A stretch of 19,723 nucleotides of DNA from Paracoccaceae bacterium. Lineage in GTDB: Bacteria; Pseudomonadota; Alphaproteobacteria; Rhodobacterales; Rhodobacteraceae. This document shows positions 8,107 to 14,865 of this stretch, piece by piece (the first letter of the stretch is position 1; every line of letters begins with the position of its first letter). A model generated the notes under the pieces. That model saw only the letters and a program-made list of their open reading frames with translations. It did not search any database and was not told where the DNA came from. The translations under genes were made by a program, and so were the position numbers. The stretch lies in contig WFQA01000042.1 in the NCBI GenBank assembly GCA_015487255.1, positions 1 to 19,723 of the forward strand, given 5' to 3'.

Positions 8107-8139
8107 CTTGTTACCTTGTTAATGCATGAGGTTGCATGA
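8107..8139 (+). promoter_or_regulatory. Tandem direct repeats, candidate response-regulator operator
   Basis: TGCATGA occurs at 8123-8129 and 8133-8139, a period of exactly 10 bp. Just upstream CTTGTTA occurs at 8107-8113 and 8115-8121. Pairs of direct repeats spaced by one helical turn are typical binding sites for OmpR/PhoB-type regulators. The repeats lie in the region shared by the divergent regulator and transporter operons, 86 bp before the binding-protein start. Confidence 0.45.
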
Positions 8140-8225
8140 AATCGCGCCTTTCGGGGCTAGGCTGCAATATCAGGCCAGCGCTGCCAAAAAGACGCGGCCG
8201 GATGATAAAACCAACGGAGGATGTA

Positions 8226-9242
8226 ATGAAAAAACTTACCATAATGGGTGCGGCCATGCTGGCCGGCACCGTGTTGGCCGGTCATGCCAGCGCACAAGAG
8301 CTGAACGTGATCTGCTCCAACGAGCAAGACTGGTGCGACCTGATGGCCAGCGCCTTTGAGGATGAAACCGGCATCGATGTTTCGATGGTGCGCAAATCCA
8401 CCGGCGAAACGCTGGCGCAGGTGCGGGCCGAGGCGGGCAACCCCAAAATCGACGTCTGGTGGGGCGGCACGGGAGACCCGCACCTGATCGCCTCGGCTGA
8501 AGGGCTGACCCAGCCTTCGGGGGCGGATACTTCCGAATTGCTCGGCTGGGCGGTGAACCTGGCCGAAATTTCGGGCGGGCGCACCATTGGCATTCATGCC
8601 GGGGCGCTGGGCATTGCCTATAATACCGAGATTCTGGCCGAAAAAGGCGTTGAGCCGCCCGCTTGCTGGCGCGATCTGACCAACCCCGATTATGCCGGTG
8701 AAATTCAGGTGGCCAACCCCAATTCGTCGGGCACTGCTTATACCGAGCTGGCGACACTGGTGCAGATTTTTGGCGAGGATGACGGCTTTCGCCTGCTGGC
8801 CGAAATCGGTGAGAACGTAAACACCTATACCAAATCCGGCTCGGCCCCTTCCAAAGCGGCGGCGCGTGGCGAGACCGGCATTTCGATCGGTTTCATGCAT
8901 GATATGGTCAAGCTGGCCAAGGCCGGTTTTCCGCTTGCAATCGTCTCGCCTTGTGAGGGCACCGGCTATGAGGTGGGGGGTGTCAGCATTATCGAGGGCG
9001 CGCAAAACTTTGACGAGGCGGTGCAATGGGTGAATTTTGTGCTCAGTGCCGAGGCGCAATCGCTGGGGCCGCAGGTGGATGTGTTTAACGTGCCTTCCAA
9101 CAGCAACGCGACGGTGCCACCCGAAAGCCCGGCACTGGAATCGATCAAGCTGATCGATTATGATTTCGCCACCTATGGCTCATCCGAAACCCGTGCCCGC
9201 CTGCTGGCGCGCTGGGATGAGGAAGTGAAACCGGCGGAATAA
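8226..9242 (+). CDS. FbpA/AfuA-like periplasmic substrate-binding protein of an ABC importer
   Basis: A 338-aa exported binding protein. A signal peptide (KK at 2-3, hydrophobic core to about 18, cleavage after ASA, residue 23) precedes the mature start QELNVICSNEQDWC, a form typical of the FbpA/AfuA/PhnS group (extracellular binding protein family 1). Cys30 and Cys37 may form a disulfide. Iron-binding relatives have a Tyr-Tyr pair for the metal in the C-terminal half. Here the corresponding segment appears to be IGFMHDMV with His225-Asp226, followed by CEGTGYE with Glu244. This speaks against ferric iron and for a phosphorylated or otherwise anionic organic ligand. The start at 8226 has GGAGG 5 nt upstream and yields the signal peptide; a longer frame from 8136 would bury it. 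First gene of the transporter operon. Confidence 0.9.
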   Translation: MKKLTIMGAAMLAGTVLAGHASAQELNVICSNEQDWCDLMASAFEDETGIDVSMVRKSTGETLAQVRAEAGNPKIDVWWGGTGDPHLIASAEGLTQPSGADTSELLGWAVNLAEISGGRTIGIHAGALGIAYNTEILAEKGVEPPACWRDLTNPDYAGEIQVANPNSSGTAYTELATLVQIFGEDDGFRLLAEIGENVNTYTKSGSAPSKAAARGETGISIGFMHDMVKLAKAGFPLAIVSPCEGTGYEVGGVSIIEGAQNFDEAVQWVNFVLSAEAQSLGPQVDVFNVPSNSNATVPPESPALESIKLIDYDFATYGSSETRARLLARWDEEVKPAE

Positions 9243-9252
9243 CAAGCCATTG

Positions 9253-9280
9253 GCTGGCGCGCGGGGGATCGCGCGCCGGC
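9253..9280 (+). promoter_or_regulatory. Intercistronic stem-loop after the binding-protein gene
   Basis: GCTGGCGCGCG (9253-9263) pairs with CGCGCGCCGGC (9270-9280), with one G-U pair and a 6-nt loop, followed by ATTTTAGGGGTTTTT. It lies between the binding protein and the permease start at 9297. Such hairpins often stabilise the upstream message or partly end transcription, so that binding protein is made in excess of permease. The function here is inferred from position. Confidence 0.6.
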
Positions 9281-9296
9281 ATTTTAGGGGTTTTTC

Positions 9297-11471
9297 ATGC
9301 GACGCACCACCAGCCTTTGGCTGCTCATCGGGCTGACGGGCTATGCCGTCCTGCCATGGTATATGCTCCGGCGTGATTTCTGGTCGTTTCGCTGGCTGGC
9401 TGATTTTGGTGAGCCGGCCTCGGCCCCGGCGCTGTTTCTCGTGCTTAATTTCGAGCGTTTCTGGCTGGCCCCGGCCGGGCTGGCGCTGCTGCTGGCATGG
9501 CTGCTTTTGAGGCTGAAAAACCCGGTCAGGCGGGCGCGGTTGATCGCCATAACCGCATTCACCGGGCTTTTCATGACCGCTTTTCAGGGGCTGGTGATTG
9601 TGCGGGCCGGGCCGCGCGCCTTTGGCAACCTGCTTGAATTTGGCGGCATGCAGGACGGGCAGGTTGGCTTTGGCGCCGGGGCGTTTGTGACCCTGATTGC
9701 GTTGCTTTTTGTGCTGACCACCGCGATTTCGGCCATGGGCAAGGGCAGGGGGGATGCCTTTGTGGTTGGCCTGATCGGGCTGATTATTTCGATGGTCGGG
9801 GTGTTTGTGTTTTTCCCGGTGCTGCATATTCTGATTCGGGGTTTTGAGGTTGATGGCGGCTATTCCGTGCTGCAGTTTTTCCCGCGGTTTTTTTCTGCTG
9901 ATATCTGGGGCATTGGTTGCCTTGCCGGCGGCAGTTGCGGCCCAGGGTTGAATTCGGTGATTCTGGCGATCATGACCGGGGCGACCACCACCGCGCTTGG
10001 GCTGGCTTTTGCGCTGATTTTCACCCGCACCGATTTTCGCGCCAAGCGGCTGTTGCGCTTGCTGACGGTCATTCCCATCGTCACCCCGCCTTTTGTGATC
10101 GGGCTGGCGCTGATCTTGTTATTTGGCCGCACGGGTGCGGTGACCGAGCTGTTTGCCGAGCTGTTTGGCATCGAGAAAACCCGCTGGATCTACGGGTTTG
10201 GCGGCATTTATCTGGCGCAGGTGCTTTCCTTTACCCCTATCGCCTTTCTGGTGATGATCGGGGTGGTCGAGGGGGTTTCGCCGAGCATGGAAGAGGCCTC
10301 GCAAACCCTGAACGCGGATCGTTGGCAGACCTTTCGCTATGTCTCGCTGCCGCTGATGCGGCCGGGGCTGGCCAATGCGTTTTTGCTGGGCTTTATCGAA
10401 AGCCTGGCCGATTTTGGCAACCCGCTGGTGCTGGGCGGCAATTTTAACGTGCTCTCCACCGAGATATATTTTTCCATCGTTGGCACGGTGGCCGACCCGG
10501 CCAAAACCGCGATTCTCTCGATTGCGCTGCTCTCGCTGACATTGGGGGCGTTTTTGGTGCAGCGCCGCTGGGTTGGCAAAAAATCTTACGCCACGGTTAC
10601 CGGCAAGGGGGATGCGGGCCGCCATGCGGCGCTGAGCAAGGGGGTGAAGGCCCTGTGCTATGCCACCGCCCTGCCATGGGCGGCTTTTACAGCGGTGGTT
10701 TATTCGATGATCATCTTTGGCAGTTTCGTAAAACTCTGGGGCATTGATAACAGCTTTACATTGGCGCATTACATCCGCGCCTTTGGCATAAAAATCACCG
10801 ATAACGGCTGGCGGTTTTCCGGGGTGGCGTGGGATAGCTATTTCACCACCCTGACCATTGCCTCCATCGCCGCACCGCTCACCGCCATTCTGGGGCTGGC
10901 CACGGCCTATCTGCTGGTGCGGCAAAAATTTGTTGGCCGGGAGGTGTTTGAGTTTTCCACCATGCTGAGCTTTGCCATTCCCGGCACGGTGATCGGGGTG
11001 AGCTATATCATGGCGTTCAACTTCCCGCCCATCGAGCTGACCGGCACCAGCATTATTTTGATCATTGTGTTTGTGTTTCGCAACATGCCGGTTGGGGTGC
11101 GCGGCGGCATTGCCTCGATGAGCCAGTTGGACAAAAGCCTTGACGAGGCCAGCATCACCCTTGGGGCCAACAGCTTTACCACCGTGCGCCGGGTGATCGC
11201 GCCCCTGCTTGGCCCGGCGATACTGGCAGCCCTTACCTATAGTTTTGTGCGGGCCATCACCTCGGTCAGCGCGGTGATATTTTTGGTCAGCGCCAAGCAT
11301 AACATGGCCACGGCCTTTATTGTCGGGCGGGTGGAAAACGGCGAATTCGGGCTGGCGATTGCCTATTCGGCGGTGTTGATCATCACCATGATCACCGCGA
11401 TAATCCTGCTGCAACTGCTGATCGGCAAGCGAAAGCTGCGCCGGATTGACCGCATCGAGCGCTCAGCGTGA
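9297..11471 (+). CDS. Fused double-domain ABC importer permease (FbpB/AfuB-like)
   Basis: A 724-aa inner-membrane protein with two binding-protein-dependent permease domains in one chain, so one copy can form the whole channel. The coupling (EAA) loops that contact the ATPase are visible: MEEASQTLNADRWQTFRYV near residue 331 and LDEASITLGANSFTTVRRV near 615. An extra N-terminal part of about 150 residues contains about four more hydrophobic helices before the usual first helix (about 155-178). Single-chain permeases of this type occur in FbpB and AfuB systems; the extra helices make this one longer than the usual FbpB of roughly 500-550 aa. A weak AGGGG precedes the ATG. It is co-operonic with the binding protein and with the ATPase, whose start is 13 bp after this stop. 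Confidence 0.92.
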   Translation: MRRTTSLWLLIGLTGYAVLPWYMLRRDFWSFRWLADFGEPASAPALFLVLNFERFWLAPAGLALLLAWLLLRLKNPVRRARLIAITAFTGLFMTAFQGLVIVRAGPRAFGNLLEFGGMQDGQVGFGAGAFVTLIALLFVLTTAISAMGKGRGDAFVVGLIGLIISMVGVFVFFPVLHILIRGFEVDGGYSVLQFFPRFFSADIWGIGCLAGGSCGPGLNSVILAIMTGATTTALGLAFALIFTRTDFRAKRLLRLLTVIPIVTPPFVIGLALILLFGRTGAVTELFAELFGIEKTRWIYGFGGIYLAQVLSFTPIAFLVMIGVVEGVSPSMEEASQTLNADRWQTFRYVSLPLMRPGLANAFLLGFIESLADFGNPLVLGGNFNVLSTEIYFSIVGTVADPAKTAILSIALLSLTLGAFLVQRRWVGKKSYATVTGKGDAGRHAALSKGVKALCYATALPWAAFTAVVYSMIIFGSFVKLWGIDNSFTLAHYIRAFGIKITDNGWRFSGVAWDSYFTTLTIASIAAPLTAILGLATAYLLVRQKFVGREVFEFSTMLSFAIPGTVIGVSYIMAFNFPPIELTGTSIILIIVFVFRNMPVGVRGGIASMSQLDKSLDEASITLGANSFTTVRRVIAPLLGPAILAALTYSFVRAITSVSAVIFLVSAKHNMATAFIVGRVENGEFGLAIAYSAVLIITMITAIILLQLLIGKRKLRRIDRIERSA

Positions 11472-11484
11472 ATCGGAGAAAGAG

Positions 11485-12543
11485 ATGAATGTGAACACCC
11501 CCGGCTCGGTTGTCTTTGAAAATGTCGTGAAGAAATACGGTGAAGTCACGGCGCTGAAGTCGCTGAGTATTACCATCGAGCCGGGCAGCCTGGTGACCCT
11601 GCTTGGCCCCTCGGGCTGTGGCAAAACCACCACCTTGCGGCTGATTGCCGGGCTGGAGCCGGCCACTTCCGGCAAGGTGTTTATCGGCGGGCAGGATGTG
11701 ACCCATCTTTCCGCCACCTACAGGGCGGTTTCGATGGTGTTTCAATCCTATGCGCTGTTTCCGCATATGAGTGTGGTTGAGAACGTCGCTTACGGGCTTA
11801 CCGTCAAGGGCCTGCCCAGGCGCGAGGCCCATGGCAAGGCCGAGGCGGGGCTGGAGATGGTCGGGCTGAAAGGCTTTGGCGGGCGCCTGCCGAGCGAGCT
11901 TTCGGGCGGGCAGCAGCAGCGGGTGGCGGTGGCCCGCGCCATTGTGCTGGAGCCGGAAGTGCTGCTGCTCGACGAGCCGCTTTCCAACCTTGACGCCAAG
12001 CTGCGCCGCCATGTGCGCGAGGAGATCAGGCAGATTCAGCAAAGCCTTGGCCTGACGGCGGTTTACGTGACCCATGATCAGGAGGAGGCGATGGCGGTTT
12101 CGGACCGGATCATCGTGATGAAAAACGCTGAGATCGCACAGGAAGGTAGCCCGCGTGATCTTTACGAGCGGCCCGGCTCGGCCTTTATTGCCGATTTTAT
12201 CGGCGATGCCAATCTGGTGGATTGCGAGGTGCTGGGCAGTACGGATGGCCGGGCCGAGATCATGGTGGCCGGACAAAAAATATCTGTGCCCAACGCGGCG
12301 GGGCATAAGGGCGCGGCCAAGATGGTGCTGCGCCCGCACCATATCCGGCTTGCTGATGGCGGGGCGGGGTTTGACGGCCATATCACCTATGCGGCTTATC
12401 TTGGCAACCAGATTCAATACACGCTCGATGGCCCGTTGGGGCCGCTTTTTGCCATTGCCGACAGCACGGGTGACCCGTTCAAAGCCGGGCAGGATGTGGT
12501 TATTTCCTTCGCGGCGGATGAGATCAGGCTGGTGGCCCCGTGA
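11485..12543 (+). CDS. ABC importer ATPase (FbpC/AfuC/PotA type)
   Basis: A 352-aa cytoplasmic ATPase that energises the fused permease. Walker A GPSGCGKT 41-48, Q-loop Gln87, signature LSGGQQQR 139-146, Walker B LLLDEP 160-165 and switch His197 are intact. A C-terminal TOBE-like regulatory domain occupies about 245-350, as in the polyamine/iron/sugar-phosphate importer ATPases. The start at 11485 follows CGGAGAAAG at a suitable distance; the longer frame from 11446 would overlap the permease with no binding site. The stop overlaps the GTG of the HAD gene by 4 bp. Confidence 0.95.
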   Translation: MNVNTPGSVVFENVVKKYGEVTALKSLSITIEPGSLVTLLGPSGCGKTTTLRLIAGLEPATSGKVFIGGQDVTHLSATYRAVSMVFQSYALFPHMSVVENVAYGLTVKGLPRREAHGKAEAGLEMVGLKGFGGRLPSELSGGQQQRVAVARAIVLEPEVLLLDEPLSNLDAKLRRHVREEIRQIQQSLGLTAVYVTHDQEEAMAVSDRIIVMKNAEIAQEGSPRDLYERPGSAFIADFIGDANLVDCEVLGSTDGRAEIMVAGQKISVPNAAGHKGAAKMVLRPHHIRLADGGAGFDGHITYAAYLGNQIQYTLDGPLGPLFAIADSTGDPFKAGQDVVISFAADEIRLVAP

Positions 12544-13259
12544 TACACCGCGCGATATTTTGTGATATCGACGGCTGCCTTGGCCCCGGTAAGCACAAAG
12601 CGCTTGATCTGGCGCGGCTGGCCGAAATACGCACCCTGATCAAGGCGCTGGCGGGGCAGGGCAGCAGCTTTCATCTGTGCACCGGCCGCCCGCAGCCCTA
12701 TGCCGAGGCCATGGCGCAGGTGCTCGATGTGCAAACTCCGCTTATTTGTGAAAACGGCGCGATGGTCTTCAGCCCTGAAACCGACCGCGCCACCCGGCTG
12801 ATCTCCGGCGCTGATCTTTCGGCCCTGCAGAAGTTGCGCGCAGCCCTGAGGCCTGAAGGGTTCATCATGGAAGTGGGCAATGAATATTCGCTGAGCCTTT
12901 CATGGGAGGGAATAAGCGCGGCCTCCCATGCGGATATCGCCGCGCGCCGGGTGGCGCTGCAAGCGAGGTTTGCCGGTTTTGATATGAGCTGGACCAATTC
13001 GCACACTTCGGTGGATATCACCCCCAAAGGGGTGAGCAAACAAAGCGGGGTTGCCGCCGTGCTGGCCCGGCTCGGCCTGCCGCCCGCGCAGGCCATAGCG
13101 ATTGGTGACAGCAATAACGATTTGAAAGTGCTGGCATATGTCGGCCACCCGATGTGCCCCTCCAATGCCACGCCCGAGGTCAAATCCCTGTGCAAAACAA
13201 TTGCGGGCCGGCCGGAAACCCAAGGGGTGATAGAATTGCTGAACCGGCTGCCAGCATAG
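12540..13259 (+). CDS. HAD-superfamily phosphatase (C2-cap, Cof/MPGP-like)
   Basis: A 239-aa cytoplasmic hydrolase. The four HAD motifs are visible: nucleophile and acid Asp9/Asp11 in FCDIDG, Thr48 in LCTGR, Lys167 in GVSKQSG, and Asp190/Asp194 in IGDSNNDLK. The cap lies between motifs II and III (about 75-160), which places it in subfamily IIB with sugar-phosphate, sucrose-phosphate and mannosyl-3-phosphoglycerate phosphatases. The GTG start overlaps the ATPase stop in GTGA, so translation is probably coupled. This links the phosphatase to the transporter and suggests it dephosphorylates the imported compound or its product. The exact substrate cannot be read from the sequence. Confidence 0.88.
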   Translation: MIHRAIFCDIDGCLGPGKHKALDLARLAEIRTLIKALAGQGSSFHLCTGRPQPYAEAMAQVLDVQTPLICENGAMVFSPETDRATRLISGADLSALQKLRAALRPEGFIMEVGNEYSLSLSWEGISAASHADIAARRVALQARFAGFDMSWTNSHTSVDITPKGVSKQSGVAAVLARLGLPPAQAIAIGDSNNDLKVLAYVGHPMCPSNATPEVKSLCKTIAGRPETQGVIELLNRLPA

Positions 13260-13295
13260 GGTTTGAAGCGAAAATCCACGACTTTTATTGATGCC

Positions 13296-13309
13296 TTGAC
13301 GCATATCAA
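13296..13309 (+). promoter_or_regulatory. FNR/FnrL binding site upstream of ubiT
   Basis: TTGACGCATATCAA fits the FNR consensus TTGAT-N4-ATCAA with one mismatch. Its centre is about 41 bp before the ubiT start codon. An activator site centred at -41.5 would put the transcript start at about 13344, essentially on the ATG at 13343. A weak -10-like TGATACT lies at 13328-13334. Anaerobic activation of ubiTUV is expected from the pathway's oxygen-independent role. Confidence 0.8.
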
Positions 13310-13342
13310 TGCAATTCGCCAAGGTCGTGATACTGCGCAGGC

Positions 13343-13870
13343 ATGACCACTTCTGCCACCCCCCGCCAAAGCCTGGGCTTTTTGCGGCAGCGCCCCCGCT
13401 GGGCACCGCCTGCACCGCTGTTTTTGCTGCAACCGCTTCTGCGCCGCATCGCCCAGACGGTCGCCGCCGAAAACCCCGATATGTTCGGGCGGCTCGGGCC
13501 GCATTACAATGCTCTTTTTGTCATTGACCCGGTGGATATGCCCTTTATCCTGCTGCTGCGCCCCGACCCGGAAAACCTGTTGCTGGCGCTGCATCGGCGC
13601 GGCAATGTGCCGGATCATGCGGCGCGTATTTCAGGCAGTTTTCTCGACCTTCTGATGCTGATCGACGGTGATCTTGACGGTGACGCGCTGTTTTTTGGCC
13701 GCAAACTGAGCGTGACTGGCAATACCGAGGCCATCGTGTGCCTGCGCAATGCGCTTGACGATGTCGAGGGCAGTATTGCCGGGACTGTTGCCAACATGTT
13801 TGGCTTTGCCGGGCGGGCGGCGCTGGAGGCTTTGCGCCGGGCCAGCGCCAAACAAGGTGAACCGGCATGA
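13343..13870 (+). CDS. ubiT: UbiT, lipid-binding SCP2-domain protein of O2-independent ubiquinone synthesis
   Basis: 175 aa (E. coli UbiT/YhbT has 174) with an SCP2-type fold that binds hydrophobic ubiquinone precursors and serves the anaerobic pathway. Segments typical of the family are HYNALFVIDPVDMPFILLL (about 54-72), an RISGSFLDLLMLIDGDLDGD stretch (about 94-113) that includes the acidic DGDLDGD, and FFGRKLSVTGNTEAIVCLRN (about 117-136). The call rests strongly on context: it precedes ubiU and ubiV and its TGA overlaps the ubiU ATG in ATGA. An FNR box lies just upstream. No Shine-Dalgarno sequence is visible and the message may be leaderless. Confidence 0.9.
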   Translation: MTTSATPRQSLGFLRQRPRWAPPAPLFLLQPLLRRIAQTVAAENPDMFGRLGPHYNALFVIDPVDMPFILLLRPDPENLLLALHRRGNVPDHAARISGSFLDLLMLIDGDLDGDALFFGRKLSVTGNTEAIVCLRNALDDVEGSIAGTVANMFGFAGRAALEALRRASAKQGEPA

Positions 13871-14865
13871 AGCCGCCCGAGCTGGTCTGCCCGGCAGGCA
13901 CCCCTTCGGCCATGCGCACGGCGGTTGATGCCGGGGCGGATGCGGTTTATTGCGGCTTTCAAAACGCCACCAATGCCCGCAACTTTCCGGGACTTAATTT
14001 CACCCTGCCCGAGCTGGAAAAATCGGTGGCGGGCGCTCATGCCGGTGGCACCAGGGTTTTGCTGGCGGTCAACACCTTTCCGCCCGCAGGCAAGGTTGAC
14101 CTGTGGAAGCAGGCGGTTGATGCCGGGGCGCGGATCGGGGTGGATGCCTTTATCGTCGCCGATATCGGCGTGGCGGATTATATCGCCCGCACCCATCCCG
14201 GTATCCGGCTGCATCTGTCGGTGCAGGCCGCGGCCGCCTCGCCCGAGGCGATCAGGTATTATTGCCGTGAATTCAATGTAATGCGGGTGGTGCTGCCGCG
14301 CATTTTGACCGTGCCGGAGATCAAGAGCATGGCGGCCGAAATACCTTGCGAGATCGAGACTTTCATTTTTGGCAATCACGGGCTGATGGTCGAGGGGCGT
14401 TGCGCGCTGACCAATTATGTGACCGGCCTTTCCACCAATATGGACGGGGTGTGCTCGCCCGCTGCGCAGGTTGAATATATCAGGGATGATACGGGCAACC
14501 TCTCTACCCGGCTGGGTGATTTTACCATTGATTGCTTTTCCTGCGCGGAGAATGCCGGTTATCCGACGATCTGCAAGGGGCGCTACCTGACCCCGGCCCA
14601 TGACGGGGCGTATTATGCTTTTGAGGAGCCTATATCGCTCAACCTTTCTTCGCTGTTGCCCGATTTGATGCAGGCCGGGGTGAGCGCGCTGAAGATCGAA
14701 GGGCGGCAACGCTCGCGCGCCTATGTCAAATCGGTGGTCAGCGCCTATCGCCGGGCGGTTGACAGCATAATGGCCGGGCAAGACCCGCAGCTTGATGATC
14801 TGCTGGCCCTGACCGAGGGGCAAAAGCAAACCCAGGGTGCCTTTGAAAGCAAAAGATGGCGATGA
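13867..14865 (+). CDS. ubiU: UbiU, U32-family subunit of the O2-independent ubiquinone hydroxylase
   Basis: A 332-aa U32-family protein. UbiU and UbiV form a complex with [4Fe-4S] clusters needed for hydroxylation of the ubiquinone ring without oxygen, using prephenate as oxygen donor in E. coli. Typical segments are ELVCPAGTPSAMRTAVDAGA, TNARNFPGLNF, LSVQAAAAS and LKIEGRQRSRAYV. In E. coli the cluster ligands are Cys169, 176, 193 and 232. Here Cys179 (EGRC), Cys196 (GVCSP) and Cys236 (PTICKGRY) are present, but the first ligand position is Gly172 (FGNHGLM). Two other cysteines, Cys223 and Cys226 (IDCFSCAEN), are new and close to Cys236. Either one substitutes as ligand or the cluster differs. 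It overlaps ubiT by 4 bp and ubiV by up to 10 bp. Confidence 0.9.
   Translation: MKPPELVCPAGTPSAMRTAVDAGADAVYCGFQNATNARNFPGLNFTLPELEKSVAGAHAGGTRVLLAVNTFPPAGKVDLWKQAVDAGARIGVDAFIVADIGVADYIARTHPGIRLHLSVQAAAASPEAIRYYCREFNVMRVVLPRILTVPEIKSMAAEIPCEIETFIFGNHGLMVEGRCALTNYVTGLSTNMDGVCSPAAQVEYIRDDTGNLSTRLGDFTIDCFSCAENAGYPTICKGRYLTPAHDGAYYAFEEPISLNLSSLLPDLMQAGVSALKIEGRQRSRAYVKSVVSAYRRAVDSIMAGQDPQLDDLLALTEGQKQTQGAFESKRWR

Noticed and set aside
8136..8225. N-terminal extension of the binding protein from ATG 8136
   Set aside because: It would place 30 charged residues before the signal peptide; GGAGG supports 8226.
10119..11414. A 431-aa minus-strand open frame opposite the permease
   Set aside because: It is antisense to a clear membrane protein gene, rich in His, Gly and Arg, with no motif or binding site.
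8226..12543. Annotation of the operon as an iron(III) transporter
   Set aside because: Homology to FbpABC is real but the tyrosine pair for ferric iron is not seen, and a phosphatase is coupled to the operon.
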